A stretch of 30,556 bases of DNA from Lutibacter sp. UBA4458 (GTDB lineage: Bacteria > Bacteroidota > Bacteroidia > Flavobacteriales > Flavobacteriaceae): the NCBI GenBank assembly GCA_002390165.1, contig DGOU01000248.1:14979-45534 (forward strand), read 5' to 3'. Numbering within the stretch: the first letter of the stretch is position 1; each line of letters begins with the position of its first letter. Positions 1 to 8,014 of this stretch are shown here, piece after piece. Both the position numbers and the translations under genes were made by a program. The notes beneath the pieces are model-generated. The model did no database searches. It had not been told where the DNA came from and was given only the letters and a program-made list of their open reading frames with translations.

Positions 1-48
1 GAAGGAATTGAAAAAGCTTTAAAAGAAGCTAAACGATATATTTTATAA
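1..48 (+). CDS. C-terminal tail of a truncated gene, possibly alanyl-tRNA synthetase
   Basis: Only the last 15 codons are in the window, and they read EGIEKALKEAKRYIL followed by a TAA stop. A tail of this kind (Gly, then a short amphipathic helix ending the protein) resembles the end of bacterial AlaS, where a Gly/Ala-rich segment precedes a closing helix. The fragment is far too short to prove this. Thiamin-kinase-type proteins can end in a similar helix. The reading frame is open to the window edge and the next gene follows on the same strand after about 100 nt filled by a repeat. Confidence 0.5.
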   Translation, partial: EGIEKALKEAKRYIL

Positions 49-53
49 ATTTT

Positions 54-143
54 CGTTATTACGAGGAAAGAAATGACAACGTAATCTCATACAAAATAGC
101 CGATTGCCACAGCAACTAAATTGTTGCTTCGCCATGACAACAT
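54..143. repeat. Degraded dispersed palindromic repeat (CGTCATTGCGAGGAA-type)
   Basis: The interval begins with a variant of the block cgtcattgcgaggaa and ends with gttgcttcgccatgacaac, whose reverse complement again resembles the left end (about 11 of 18 positions agree). Between them lie gtaatctcat and cgattgccac, segments usually found inside this repeat class. From general knowledge, repeats of this type are scattered between genes in many Bacteroidota and other bacteria. This copy has drifted from a perfect palindrome. It touches the 5' end of the next reading frame and could mislead start prediction there. Confidence 0.6.
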
Positions 144-147
144 AAAA

Positions 148-1095
148 ATGAACTTTAGAACCAACATACAATTACAAAAAGAGCGTAATCCAATAGATTA
201 CAATTCAAAGTTACTGTTAATTGGTTCTTGTTTTTCAGAACATATTTTTCAGAAGTTAAACTATTTTAAATTCAACGCAACTAGCAATCCATTTGGAATT
301 ATATTTAACCCAATTGCAATAGAAAAATTGGTTACCAATGCGATAAACAAAAAAGAATATTCCGAAAAAGATATTTTTAAACTAAACGAACGATGGCATT
401 GTTTTGATGCACATTCTGATTTAAGTTCAAACGATAAAAATAAATTACTTCAAAATTTAAATAGTGCAATAAAATCCACAAATAAAAATTTAATTGAAGC
501 TTCTCACGTAATAATAACCTTGGGAACTTCTTGGATTTATAGATTTATTGAAAAGGGTACCATTGTAGGAAATTGTCATAAAATTCCTCAAAAAAAGTTT
601 TTAAAAGAATTGCTTTCTGTAAAAAAGGTTATTATTTCATTAGAGAATATGATAGCCTTATTTAAAGCAATAAATCCTGAAGTAAATATTATTTTTACGG
701 TAAGTCCAGTTCGTCATTTAAAAGATGGTTTTGTTGAAAACAGCCAAAGTAAAGCACATTTATTAACAGCAATTCATCAAATTATTGACAAAAGAAATCG
801 ACTTTACTACTTCCCTTCTTATGAAATTATGCTCGATGATTTACGTGATTATCGCTTTTATAACAGCGATATGTTACATCCTAACGAAGTAGCTATTACT
901 TATATTTGGGAACAATTTCAAAAAGTATGGGTTTCGGAAAATTCAGCAACCACTATGAAAGAAGTGGAAACTATTCAAAAAGGATTAGCGCATAAACCTT
1001 TTAATCCTGCGTCTGAACAACATCAAAAATTTTTATTGGATTTACAGCAAAAAGCAACAAAACTTCAAAATCAATTTCCTTTAATTTCTTTTTAA
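148..1095 (+). CDS. GSCFA family protein (SGNH-like hydrolase fold)
   Basis: The 315-residue product carries the family's name-giving motif as LIGSCFSEHI (residues 24-33) and an SDMLHPN block (240-246). The first supplies a candidate nucleophile Ser27. The second supplies a D-x-x-H pair (Asp241, His244) like the catalytic pair of SGNH/GDSL hydrolases. Its substrate is unknown. No signal peptide is visible, so it should be cytoplasmic. I chose the ATG at 148: the frame stays open to a TTG at 121, but that upstream part lies in a degenerate repeat and encodes no family sequence. The gene ends just before a strong terminator shared with the convergent rhodanese gene. Confidence 0.85.
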   Translation: MNFRTNIQLQKERNPIDYNSKLLLIGSCFSEHIFQKLNYFKFNATSNPFGIIFNPIAIEKLVTNAINKKEYSEKDIFKLNERWHCFDAHSDLSSNDKNKLLQNLNSAIKSTNKNLIEASHVIITLGTSWIYRFIEKGTIVGNCHKIPQKKFLKELLSVKKVIISLENMIALFKAINPEVNIIFTVSPVRHLKDGFVENSQSKAHLLTAIHQIIDKRNRLYYFPSYEIMLDDLRDYRFYNSDMLHPNEVAITYIWEQFQKVWVSENSATTMKEVETIQKGLAHKPFNPASEQHQKFLLDLQQKATKLQNQFPLISF

Positions 1096-1100
1096 AACAA

Positions 1101-1130
1101 AAAAAAGAGAAGCAAATACTTCTCTTTTTT
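1101..1130. terminator. Bidirectional intrinsic terminator between GSCFA and rhodanese genes
   Basis: A perfect 12-bp stem (aaaaaagagaag at 1101-1112 against cttctctttttt at 1119-1130) encloses the 6-nt loop caaata. The A-run on one side and T-run on the other let it work on both strands, which suits the two genes converging on it. Confidence 0.9.
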
Positions 1131-1148
1131 ATAGAATTTTTAATGCTT

Positions 1149-1460
1149 TTAGTTTAAAAACTTAGCAACATTTTGCCAAGGGCCTCCATTAACAACATCA
1201 ACACCTTGTTTGTTTAAAAAAGAAGTAGCTTGCCCACTTCTGGCACCACTTCTACAAACTGCAATTACCTTTTTATTTAATGCCTTTATCTCTTCTACCG
1301 CCGTTGGTATATTGTTTAAAACAATGTTTTTAGAACCTTTAACATGACCATCATTAAACTCTAATGGTGTTCTAACATCAATAACTACAGCGCCTTCTTT
1401 AAGGTATTTTTCAATAACTTCATTGTCATTTCCACCTCCAAATAATCCGAAAAAACTCAT
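1149..1460 (-). CDS. Single-domain rhodanese-like protein
   Basis: This 103-residue protein is one rhodanese domain. It has the entry motif VVIDVRTPLEFNDGHVKGS (about 25-43) and the active-site loop CRSGARSG with the persulfide-forming Cys69. Such proteins carry sulfane sulfur between donors and acceptors, usually in the cytoplasm. No signal peptide is evident: the N-terminus MSFFGLFGGGND is short and Gly-rich. The hydroxylase gene upstream ends 68 nt earlier on the same strand, but a -7 promoter box in that gap suggests separate transcription. The sulfur acceptor cannot be told from the context. Confidence 0.9.
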   Translation of the reverse strand: MSFFGLFGGGNDNEVIEKYLKEGAVVIDVRTPLEFNDGHVKGSKNIVLNNIPTAVEEIKALNKKVIAVCRSGARSGQATSFLNKQGVDVVNGGPWQNVAKFLN

Positions 1461-1484
1461 ATTTTAATTTTTTTAATTAGGGCG

Positions 1485-1492
1485 CAAAGTTA
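1485..1492 (-). promoter_or_regulatory. Bacteroidota -7 box upstream of the rhodanese gene
   Basis: On the minus strand the box reads TAACTTTG, matching TAnnTTTG, about 25 nt before the ATG at 1460. No clear TTG -33 element sits at the expected distance. Confidence 0.5.
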
Positions 1493-1528
1493 ATTCAATA
1501 CTTACATAAAATTGTAACATAAATCACT

Positions 1529-3274
1529 TTATTTTTTTAGTAACTGTATTCCGTTAGAAATCAAATTGACATATTTAGATAGTTTTTGGAGTTGATTTAA
1601 ATAATCCAATACTTCTTTTTTAAGTTCCTTTTTTGAATTGTAAATTAATTCATAAATTTCTAAAACTAATAGCCATTCATTTTTAAAATCTAAGACTACT
1701 TTTTCAAAAACATCTCTAAGCACCTCTATATTAACAGCATTCTTTTCTCGTAAATTTCGTACTTCTTTATATAAACTATCTAATTCCTTTTGAGTTTTAG
1801 AATAGGTTATTTTACGTGTTTTTTCCTTAGATATTTTACCCACACTTTCAAATGAATGTACGCTAGCAGGACCTGCATAAGCGGAAATTACTTCTTTACC
1901 AACCGCCATATCATAAATTCCCCATTCTGGCTTAAATAAAATTGTTTCCCCATGAGTAACAGTACAGTTTTTAAAAGAAATAAGAATAATTTTACCTTGC
2001 AAATCTCTAATTCCTGTAATTACCGTACCTGACACTTTAATATTACCTTCAAAAAATAAATTTATTTCTTTTCCTTCGTAAATTTGATATGCTTCTAAGT
2101 CCTTAGGGTACATATTTTCAATAGCCAAATTAATTCCCTTTAATTTGCCAACGGGACTTCCAAAACCTTCAGAATGATAATTTATTCCGTGTCCAATTAA
2201 TTCTTTATCTCTACTTGCTAAAGCTGTTTTTCCTGTAGTTTGAAAATAAACTGGTTTATTATTCTCATCGGTAATTACTTTGGTAAAAATACCCGATATT
2301 TGAATTCCTGTACTTAATGCTATAGTTCCTAAATTTTTAGATTCTATTAATTTTTTAATTCCTTTTAAACCACCTTTTCTTAAAGCCATTTTATTAGCAA
2401 ACTCTTCTAAAACATAGCTTAAATAACCAAAATCTGGTGTAACAAAAAGTTGCGGTTGCGCTTTTGTAATATCAAAATTTTGATTAGCAGATTCAATAGA
2501 ATATGGTATTTTCTTCACCTTTTTAGTTAAGCACAATTTACTTTCACCAATAGAGGATAACAAACCTGCTCCATATATTTTTGGGTTATTCAGCTCACCT
2601 ATTAGCCCATATTCAACCGTCCACCAGTGTAAATTCCGTATTTGAGCCATTTCAGAAAGTTCACCCATATTATTTTGCAACCTTTCTACATTTTTTTGAG
2701 CTTCTTCAATTTCTATATCCGAAGCGTTTGGATCTTCTTTTACAATAGAAAGTTTTCTAACAGCTTCATACATTTCAAAATCTTTAGCTGAAGAAATTGC
2801 TTTACTTCCAATTTCACCAAATCGTCTTAAATATTCTGCATATTCTGGATTTGCAATTATTGGTGCATGACCTGCGGCTTCATGAATAATATCTGGTGCT
2901 GGCGTATATTCAATATGTTCTAAAGTTCTAATATCTGAAGCTATTACCAATACTTTATACGCTTGAAATTCCATAAAAGCATTAGGCGGAATAAAACCAT
3001 CAACAGCTACAGCGGCCCAACCAATATCTTTTAAAATACGATTCATCCCCTCCATTTTAGGAATAAAATCTACTGATATTCCCGTTTCTTTCAGTCCTTT
3101 TATATACGATTTATGAGCTACTTTACTTAAATAATCAATATTCATTCGCATTACATATCGCCAAACTGCCTGGTTTTGTGCGGTATAATTGTTGTAAGGC
3201 TGCTTAACTATATATTTATGTAAATGTTTTGGTAAATTTTTTGTAATACTATTAAAAATGATTTCGGTAGGCAT
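1529..3274 (-). CDS. phhA: Aromatic amino acid hydroxylase (phenylalanine 4-monooxygenase-like), long form
   Basis: The 581-residue product has the iron site of pterin-dependent aromatic amino acid hydroxylases. PDIIHEAAGH gives His131 and His136, and WWTVEYGLIGE gives Glu221. The expected reaction is Phe to Tyr using tetrahydropterin and O2. Classical bacterial enzymes have about 260-300 residues, so this one is roughly twice as long. About 45 extra, charged helix-like residues lie between the second His and the Glu (near 160-205). About 240 residues follow the catalytic core, including a beta-rich part (near 405-475) and a Lys/Glu-rich helical tail. There is no N-terminal ACT domain. No pterin recycling gene is adjacent. 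Substrate preference (Phe, Tyr or Trp) cannot be read from sequence by eye. Confidence 0.88.
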   Translation of the reverse strand: MPTEIIFNSITKNLPKHLHKYIVKQPYNNYTAQNQAVWRYVMRMNIDYLSKVAHKSYIKGLKETGISVDFIPKMEGMNRILKDIGWAAVAVDGFIPPNAFMEFQAYKVLVIASDIRTLEHIEYTPAPDIIHEAAGHAPIIANPEYAEYLRRFGEIGSKAISSAKDFEMYEAVRKLSIVKEDPNASDIEIEEAQKNVERLQNNMGELSEMAQIRNLHWWTVEYGLIGELNNPKIYGAGLLSSIGESKLCLTKKVKKIPYSIESANQNFDITKAQPQLFVTPDFGYLSYVLEEFANKMALRKGGLKGIKKLIESKNLGTIALSTGIQISGIFTKVITDENNKPVYFQTTGKTALASRDKELIGHGINYHSEGFGSPVGKLKGINLAIENMYPKDLEAYQIYEGKEINLFFEGNIKVSGTVITGIRDLQGKIILISFKNCTVTHGETILFKPEWGIYDMAVGKEVISAYAGPASVHSFESVGKISKEKTRKITYSKTQKELDSLYKEVRNLREKNAVNIEVLRDVFEKVVLDFKNEWLLVLEIYELIYNSKKELKKEVLDYLNQLQKLSKYVNLISNGIQLLKK

Positions 3275-3452
3275 TGCATAAAATTTTGTGTGAATTTACA
3301 ATTTTTTAAACATTTTTGTTTATCCTTTAAAAAAAGCTGTTTTTTTTGAATGAATCTTATTTTGCTAAATATTAATTTGTTCAACGCAATCGTTTTAGTA
3401 ATTTTTACTGCATTTAACAATTAATTATAAATAGCTTACTTTAATTACTTTG

Positions 3453-3460
3453 TATATTTG
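3453..3460 (+). promoter_or_regulatory. Candidate -7 promoter box for gpmI
   Basis: TATATTTG fits TAnnTTTG and lies 26 nt before the gpmI ATG. An overlapping near-match (TTACTTTG, 3445-3452) lies just upstream. No TTG -33 element is obvious. Confidence 0.45.
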
Positions 3461-3486
3461 TACTCTAAAAATAAACTCAAATTCTC

Positions 3487-5004
3487 ATGAATAAGAAAGT
3501 AATTTTAATGATATTAGATGGATGGGGAATAACTCAAAACCCTGAAGTTTCCGCTGTTTTTAATGCAAAAACTTCTTTTATAGATAGTTTATACAACAAC
3601 TATCCAAATGCAAGTTTACGTACTGACGGATTACATGTTGGTTTACCTGAAGGTCAAATGGGTAATAGTGAAGTTGGACATATGAATTTAGGAGCTGGCA
3701 GAATTGTATATCAAAATCTAGTAAAACTAAATAAAGCTGTTAAAGAAAATACTCTAGGAAAAGAGAAAGAATTATTAGAGGCATTTAATTATGCTAAAGA
3801 AAATAATAAAAACATTCATTTATTAGGTTTAGTTTCTGATGGAGGTATTCACTCTCACATTAATCATTTAAAAGCATTACTTGATGTTGCTTCAGAAAAT
3901 AAAGTTGACAATGTATTTTTACATGCATTTACCGATGGACGAGATTGCGATCCAAAATCTGGGACATCTTTTATAAATGAAATTGAAAATCACATGGAAA
4001 AATCAACTGGTAAACTAGCTACAGTTACTGGAAGATATTACGCTATGGATAGAGATAAAAGATGGGAACGTGTTAAAATAGCTTACGATGCTTTAGTTCA
4101 TGCAACTGGTAAAAAATCTACCAATGCATTAAATAGCATGAAAGAAAGTTATGCTGATAATGTTACCGATGAGTTTATTAAACCAATTATTATGTCGGAT
4201 GAAAACCATCAACCAATTGCAAAAATTCAAAAGGATGATGTGGTTATTTTCTTTAATTATAGAACGGATAGAGGAAGAGAATTAACTGAGGTACTTACTC
4301 AAAATGATTATCCAGAATTTAACATGAAAACGATTCCGTTGTATTATGTTACTATGACTAATTATGATGATTCTTTCAAAAATATTCATATAATTTATAA
4401 TTCTGACAACTTAGAGAATACTTTAGGAGAAATTTTAGAAAAAGAAGGAAAAAAACAAATTAGAATTGCGGAAACAGAAAAATATCCGCACGTTACCTTT
4501 TTCTTTTCTGGAGGAAGAGAAAAACCATTTAAAGGTGAAAAAAGAATTTTATTGAACTCTCCAAAAGTTGCAACTTACGATTTACAACCAGAAATGAGTG
4601 CTTATGAAATTAAAGATGCCATTGTTCCTGAATTAAATAAAAAAGAAGTAGATTTTGTTTGTTTAAATTTTGCAAATGGCGATATGGTTGGTCATACTGG
4701 AGTTATGCCTGCTGCCATAAAAGCTTGTGAAGCAGTAGATGCTTGCGTAAAAGATGTAGTAACAACTGCCTTAAAAAATGATTATACCACTATTATTATT
4801 GCAGATCACGGAAATTGTGAAACTATGATTAACCCTGATGGAACACCAAATACAGCGCACACTACTAATCCTGTTCCGTTAGTGCTAGTAGATAAAGACA
4901 TTGAAGAAATAAAAGATGGTATTTTAGGTGATGTTGCTCCAACTATTTTAAAATTAATGGGAATAGCACAACCTAAAGTAATGACCCAACATTCTTTAAT
5001 TTAA
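3487..5004 (+). CDS. gpmI: 2,3-bisphosphoglycerate-independent phosphoglycerate mutase
   Basis: This is a full-length 505-residue cofactor-independent phosphoglycerate mutase, interconverting 3- and 2-phosphoglycerate in glycolysis and gluconeogenesis. The alkaline-phosphatase-superfamily metal site is visible: LDGWG at 10-14 (Asp11), the phospho-acceptor Ser61 in GNSEVGHMNLGAGR, GDMVGHTG and ADHGNCE in the C-terminal half. FTDGRDCDP and GRYYAMDRDKRW are the usual substrate-domain signatures. The ATG is preceded by a plausible promoter and the N-terminus MNKKVILMILDGWG matches the family start. A thioredoxin-like lipoprotein gene follows after 33 nt on the same strand and may be co-transcribed. 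Confidence 0.97.
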   Translation: MNKKVILMILDGWGITQNPEVSAVFNAKTSFIDSLYNNYPNASLRTDGLHVGLPEGQMGNSEVGHMNLGAGRIVYQNLVKLNKAVKENTLGKEKELLEAFNYAKENNKNIHLLGLVSDGGIHSHINHLKALLDVASENKVDNVFLHAFTDGRDCDPKSGTSFINEIENHMEKSTGKLATVTGRYYAMDRDKRWERVKIAYDALVHATGKKSTNALNSMKESYADNVTDEFIKPIIMSDENHQPIAKIQKDDVVIFFNYRTDRGRELTEVLTQNDYPEFNMKTIPLYYVTMTNYDDSFKNIHIIYNSDNLENTLGEILEKEGKKQIRIAETEKYPHVTFFFSGGREKPFKGEKRILLNSPKVATYDLQPEMSAYEIKDAIVPELNKKEVDFVCLNFANGDMVGHTGVMPAAIKACEAVDACVKDVVTTALKNDYTTIIIADHGNCETMINPDGTPNTAHTTNPVPLVLVDKDIEEIKDGILGDVAPTILKLMGIAQPKVMTQHSLI

Positions 5005-5037
5005 TTTTGTATTTTTATTGCTATTAAATTAAAAAAC

Positions 5038-5571
5038 ATGAAAAAAATAATTTTAGGTTTAACTATACTAATTGCATTTAGTTGTAACGCTCAAAAAAAG
5101 GAACCAGCACCTACAAAAGATTCTGAAGGAAATTTAATTGGTTACGCAAAAAAATCTGACTTTTTAAAAGAATCTTATAATTATTGGTTTACTCCAAATT
5201 ATAAGAAATATACTTTAGATGATAAATTAATTACTAAAATAAAACCTTTACTTAAAAATGTTACTATTAAAGCATTTATGGGAACTTGGTGTAGCGATAG
5301 TAAAATGGAAACTCCGGTTCTTTATAAAATTTTAGATGCTGCAAAATTTGACTATAAAAATTTAAAATTAGTTGCAGTAGATAGAGCTAAAAAAACACCA
5401 GACAGCTTACAAAAAGGATACAATATTCATTATGTACCAACTTTTATTTTTTATAAAAAAGGAAAAGAAATTGGACGTTTTGTGGAATATTCTGTAGAAA
5501 CTATGGAAAAAGATATGCTGAAAATATTGAGTGGTGAACCTTATAAACACCCGTATCAAGAGGAAGATTAG
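5038..5571 (+). CDS. Thioredoxin-fold lipoprotein with a single active-site cysteine
   Basis: The 177-residue product begins with a lipoprotein signal ending in LIAFSC, so Cys16 is the likely lipidated residue and the protein is exported. The rest is a thioredoxin fold: FMGTWCSDSKMETP (about 80-93) occupies the active-site position and HYVPTFIF carries the cis-proline. The usual CxxC is replaced by Cys85-Ser-Asp-Ser88, so there is no resolving cysteine. It therefore probably does not cycle a disulfide on its own. A monothiol role or a binding role is possible. Its substrate is unknown. Confidence 0.82.
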   Translation: MKKIILGLTILIAFSCNAQKKEPAPTKDSEGNLIGYAKKSDFLKESYNYWFTPNYKKYTLDDKLITKIKPLLKNVTIKAFMGTWCSDSKMETPVLYKILDAAKFDYKNLKLVAVDRAKKTPDSLQKGYNIHYVPTFIFYKKGKEIGRFVEYSVETMEKDMLKILSGEPYKHPYQEED

Positions 5572-5587
5572 TTGCTTGTTAACATAG

Positions 5588-5733
5588 ATAAAAAAAAGGC
5601 TGCATAAAAATTAATTTAAATTTGTTTTGTCAAACTGAGCCTGTCGAAGTTGATTTTGATTAACCATTATTTAAAATATTTCAACAGGCTCAATAAAACA
5701 TAAAATTTCACTTTTTATACAGCCTCTTTTTAT
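5588..5733. terminator. Terminator-like inverted repeat with a repeat in its loop
   Basis: The arm ataaaaaaaaggctgcataa (starting at 5588) is nearly the reverse complement of tttttatacagcctcttttt (5712-5731), with one indel and about two mismatches. The two genes on either side converge, so a bidirectional terminator is expected here. The arms are about 100 nt apart, much more than a normal terminator loop, and the space is filled by a separate palindromic repeat. Confidence 0.55.
5626..5700. repeat. Dispersed palindromic repeat with TGAGCCTGTCGAA ends
   Basis: The left end tgtcaaactgagcctgtcga and the right end tttcaacaggctcaataaaa are imperfect reverse complements sharing the core TGAGCCTGT-GAA. 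From general knowledge, this family (ACTGAGCCTGTCGAAGT) is scattered between genes in flavobacteria and other Bacteroidota. No open reading frame lies inside it. Confidence 0.7.
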
Positions 5734-5742
5734 CTTATTATT

Positions 5743-7011
5743 TTAGCACATTTCATCAAAAAATGCTCTGTCAATTTTTTCTCTATGATCTGGATGCGCA
5801 ATTTTAACTAATTCGTGCGCTCTTTGTTTTATAGTTTTTCCATATAAATTAGCTACACCGTATTCTGTAACAATATATTGCACATGAGCTCTAGTTGTAA
5901 CAACGCCAGCTCCACGATTTAGAAATGGCACTATTCTACTAATTCCATTTTTAGTAGTTGATGGCATTGCAATTATTGCTTTACCACCTTCACTTAAAGA
6001 TGCACCTCTAATAAAATCCATTTGCCCACCAACTCCTGAATATAATCTAGTCCCTATAGAATCCGCACAAACTTGGCCAGTCATATCTACCTGAATAGCA
6101 GAATTTATAGCAATCATTTTTGGATTTTTTCTGATATTATGAACATCATTTACATAATCACAAGATCGCATTTCAATAAACGGATTATCATCCACATAAT
6201 CATATAATCTTTTTGAACCCATTAAAAAAGTGGTTAACGCGCGTCCTTTACCAATTCCTTTATAATTACAATTTATAACGTCTTTTAAAATTAAATCAAT
6301 TACGCCATCGGAAAACATTTCGGTATGCAATCCTAAATCTTTATGGTTTCCTAATCTAGATAAAACTGCATTTGGAATATTACCAATTCCCATTTGCAAA
6401 GTACTTTTATCTTCAATTAAATTAGCAATATGGTCTCCTATTTTACTTTCAATTTTATTTGGCGCAGGTAAAATAAACTCATGAATTGGAGAATCTTCTT
6501 CCACAAAAGTATCTAGCTCTGAAATATGAATAATTCCTTCCCCTAAAACTCTTGGCATTTGTTTATTAATTAATGCAATTACGTGTTTAGCGTTTTCAAT
6601 TACTGATAAAATTGCTTCAATAGAAACTCCTAAAGAACAATACCCGTGTTTGTCTGGAGTTGAAACCTGAATTAGAGCGACATCTACAGGTAAAATTCCT
6701 CGTTTAAATAACATTGGTACTTCACTTAAAAAAACTGGTGTATAAGAACCATTTCCTGCTTTTAAAGTATGCCTAACATTTGGACCAATAAATAAGGAAT
6801 TTACATGAAAACTATCTTTATATTTTGGATTAGCATATGGGGTTTCTCCTTCTACGTGCAAATGACAAATTTCTACATCTCTTAGTTCCTCATGCCTTTC
6901 TGTTAATGCGTTTATTAAGGATTGCGGTGCAGATGCTGCGGCTTGAATATAAACTCTATCATTTGATTTTATTATTTTTACTGCATCTTCTGCTGTTACT
7001 GCTTTATACAT
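5743..7011 (-). CDS. Acetyl-CoA hydrolase/transferase family CoA transferase
   Basis: The 422-residue protein belongs to the family containing acetyl-CoA hydrolases, succinyl-CoA:acetate and 4-hydroxybutyrate CoA-transferases. LHTEMFSDGVIDL (about 228-240) carries the candidate catalytic Glu231, which forms a glutamyl-CoA intermediate in studied members. MGIGNIPNAVL is the Gly-rich CoA loop and VTEYGVANLYGKT is a C-terminal family signature. Acyl-CoA specificity cannot be assigned. It may move CoA between acetate and succinate or act as a hydrolase. I chose the ATG at 7011 over the GTG one codon upstream. It is divergent from map, and its 3' end faces a shared terminator. Confidence 0.88.
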   Translation of the reverse strand: MYKAVTAEDAVKIIKSNDRVYIQAAASAPQSLINALTERHEELRDVEICHLHVEGETPYANPKYKDSFHVNSLFIGPNVRHTLKAGNGSYTPVFLSEVPMLFKRGILPVDVALIQVSTPDKHGYCSLGVSIEAILSVIENAKHVIALINKQMPRVLGEGIIHISELDTFVEEDSPIHEFILPAPNKIESKIGDHIANLIEDKSTLQMGIGNIPNAVLSRLGNHKDLGLHTEMFSDGVIDLILKDVINCNYKGIGKGRALTTFLMGSKRLYDYVDDNPFIEMRSCDYVNDVHNIRKNPKMIAINSAIQVDMTGQVCADSIGTRLYSGVGGQMDFIRGASLSEGGKAIIAMPSTTKNGISRIVPFLNRGAGVVTTRAHVQYIVTEYGVANLYGKTIKQRAHELVKIAHPDHREKIDRAFFDEMC

Positions 7012-7039
7012 CACTTGTTCAAGTTTTTTATTGATTTTA

Positions 7040-7047
7040 CAAATTTA
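7040..7047 (-). promoter_or_regulatory. Candidate -7 promoter box for the CoA transferase gene
   Basis: The minus strand reads TAAATTTG, matching TAnnTTTG, 29 nt before the ATG at 7011. No TTG is seen at the usual -33 distance. Confidence 0.45.
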
Positions 7048-7156
7048 AGTAGGTTTTCTCTTAAAAATGCTGTTAAAAATCACTTTTAAGGCTTTTCTTT
7101 AATAATAATTAAATCTTAAAATCTTAAGAATAAATAAAAAAATCTAAATTTTAAAG

Positions 7157-7164
7157 TACCTTTG
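7157..7164 (+). promoter_or_regulatory. Candidate -7 promoter box for map
   Basis: TACCTTTG fits TAnnTTTG and sits 21 nt before the map ATG, in the 174-nt gap between the divergent CoA transferase and map genes. No -33 TTG is evident. Confidence 0.5.
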
Positions 7165-7185
7165 CCCTTTAAATAAAAGCTACCA

Positions 7186-8004
7186 ATGATTAAAATTAAA
7201 TCTTTAGAAGAAATTGAATTGATGCGAGAAAGCGCATTAATTGTATCCAAAACATTAGGAATGGTTGCCAAAGAGGTAAAACCAGGAGTTACAACTTTAC
7301 ATTTAGACAAGCTTGCCGAAGAATTTATAAGAGATCATGGTGCTATTCCAGGGTTTTTAGGTTTGTATGATTTTCCAAACACTTTATGCATGAGCCCTAA
7401 CGCTCAGGTTGTACATGGAATACCTAATGATAAGCCCTTAGAAAATGGCGATATTATTTCTATTGATTGTGGTTCTCTAAAAAATGGTTTTTATGGCGAT
7501 CATGCCTATACTTTTGAAGTTGGAGAAGTAAATGAAGAAACTAAAAAATTATTAAAAATCACAAAAGAAAGTTTATATAAAGGAATTAGGGAATTTAAAA
7601 TTGGAAATCGTGTTGGAGATGTAGGTTTTGCCATTCAAAATTACTGTGAAAAACAAGGTTACGGCATTGTTCGTGAATTAGTTGGTCATGGTTTAGGCAG
7701 CGTTATGCATGAAGATCCTGAAATGCCAAATTATGGACGTAGAGGAAGAGGTAAAAAATTTATGGAAGGCATGGTAGTTGCTATTGAACCAATGGTAAAT
7801 TTAGGAACTCATAGAATAAATCAATTAAATGATGGATGGACTATTTTAACCAAAGATGGTAAACCAAGTGCTCATTTTGAACATGATATTGCTTTAGTAA
7901 ATGGAAAACCTGAATTGTTATCTACTTTTAAATATATTTATGAAGCATTAGGAATTGAAAGTGATGAAGAAGAAGAATTTAGAGCCAAAAAATTAGTCCT
8001 TTAA
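7186..8004 (+). CDS. map: Type I methionine aminopeptidase
   Basis: The 272-residue enzyme removes the initiator methionine from new proteins in the cytoplasm. The five metal ligands are all visible: Asp94 (ISIDCGS), Asp105 (FYGDHAY), His168 (LVGHGLG), Glu201 (AIEPMV) and Glu232 (HFEHDIAL). His77 (VVHGIPN) is the substrate-contacting histidine. Length and ligand order fit type I, with no zinc-finger extension. About 20 C-terminal residues rich in Glu/Asp follow the core. Cupin and methyltransferase genes follow with gaps of 10 nt and 0 nt, so the three are probably one transcript. Confidence 0.97.
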   Translation: MIKIKSLEEIELMRESALIVSKTLGMVAKEVKPGVTTLHLDKLAEEFIRDHGAIPGFLGLYDFPNTLCMSPNAQVVHGIPNDKPLENGDIISIDCGSLKNGFYGDHAYTFEVGEVNEETKKLLKITKESLYKGIREFKIGNRVGDVGFAIQNYCEKQGYGIVRELVGHGLGSVMHEDPEMPNYGRRGRGKKFMEGMVVAIEPMVNLGTHRINQLNDGWTILTKDGKPSAHFEHDIALVNGKPELLSTFKYIYEALGIESDEEEEFRAKKLVL

Positions 8005-8014
8005 AATAATATTT

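Noticed and set aside
121..147. Upstream TTG extension of the GSCFA gene
   Set aside because: The extra codons come from repeat DNA; the family N-terminus begins at the ATG at 148.
3208..3420. 70-residue minus-strand frame overlapping the hydroxylase start
   Set aside because: It overlaps the N-terminus of the hydroxylase in another frame, is Lys/Ile/Phe-rich without motifs, and is typical of chance frames in AT-rich intergenic DNA.
6837..7034. 65-residue Leu-rich plus-strand frame
   Set aside because: It is antisense to the CoA transferase N-terminus; the Leu-richness comes from the complementary codons.
7015..7185. Riboswitch or leader RNA between the divergent CoA transferase and map genes
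   Set aside because: The interval is AT-rich with no stable GC stem; two promoter boxes explain it.
7116..7310. 64-residue minus-strand frame over the map promoter and start
   Set aside because: It is antisense to the conserved MetAP N-terminus and covers the map promoter; no recognisable sequence.
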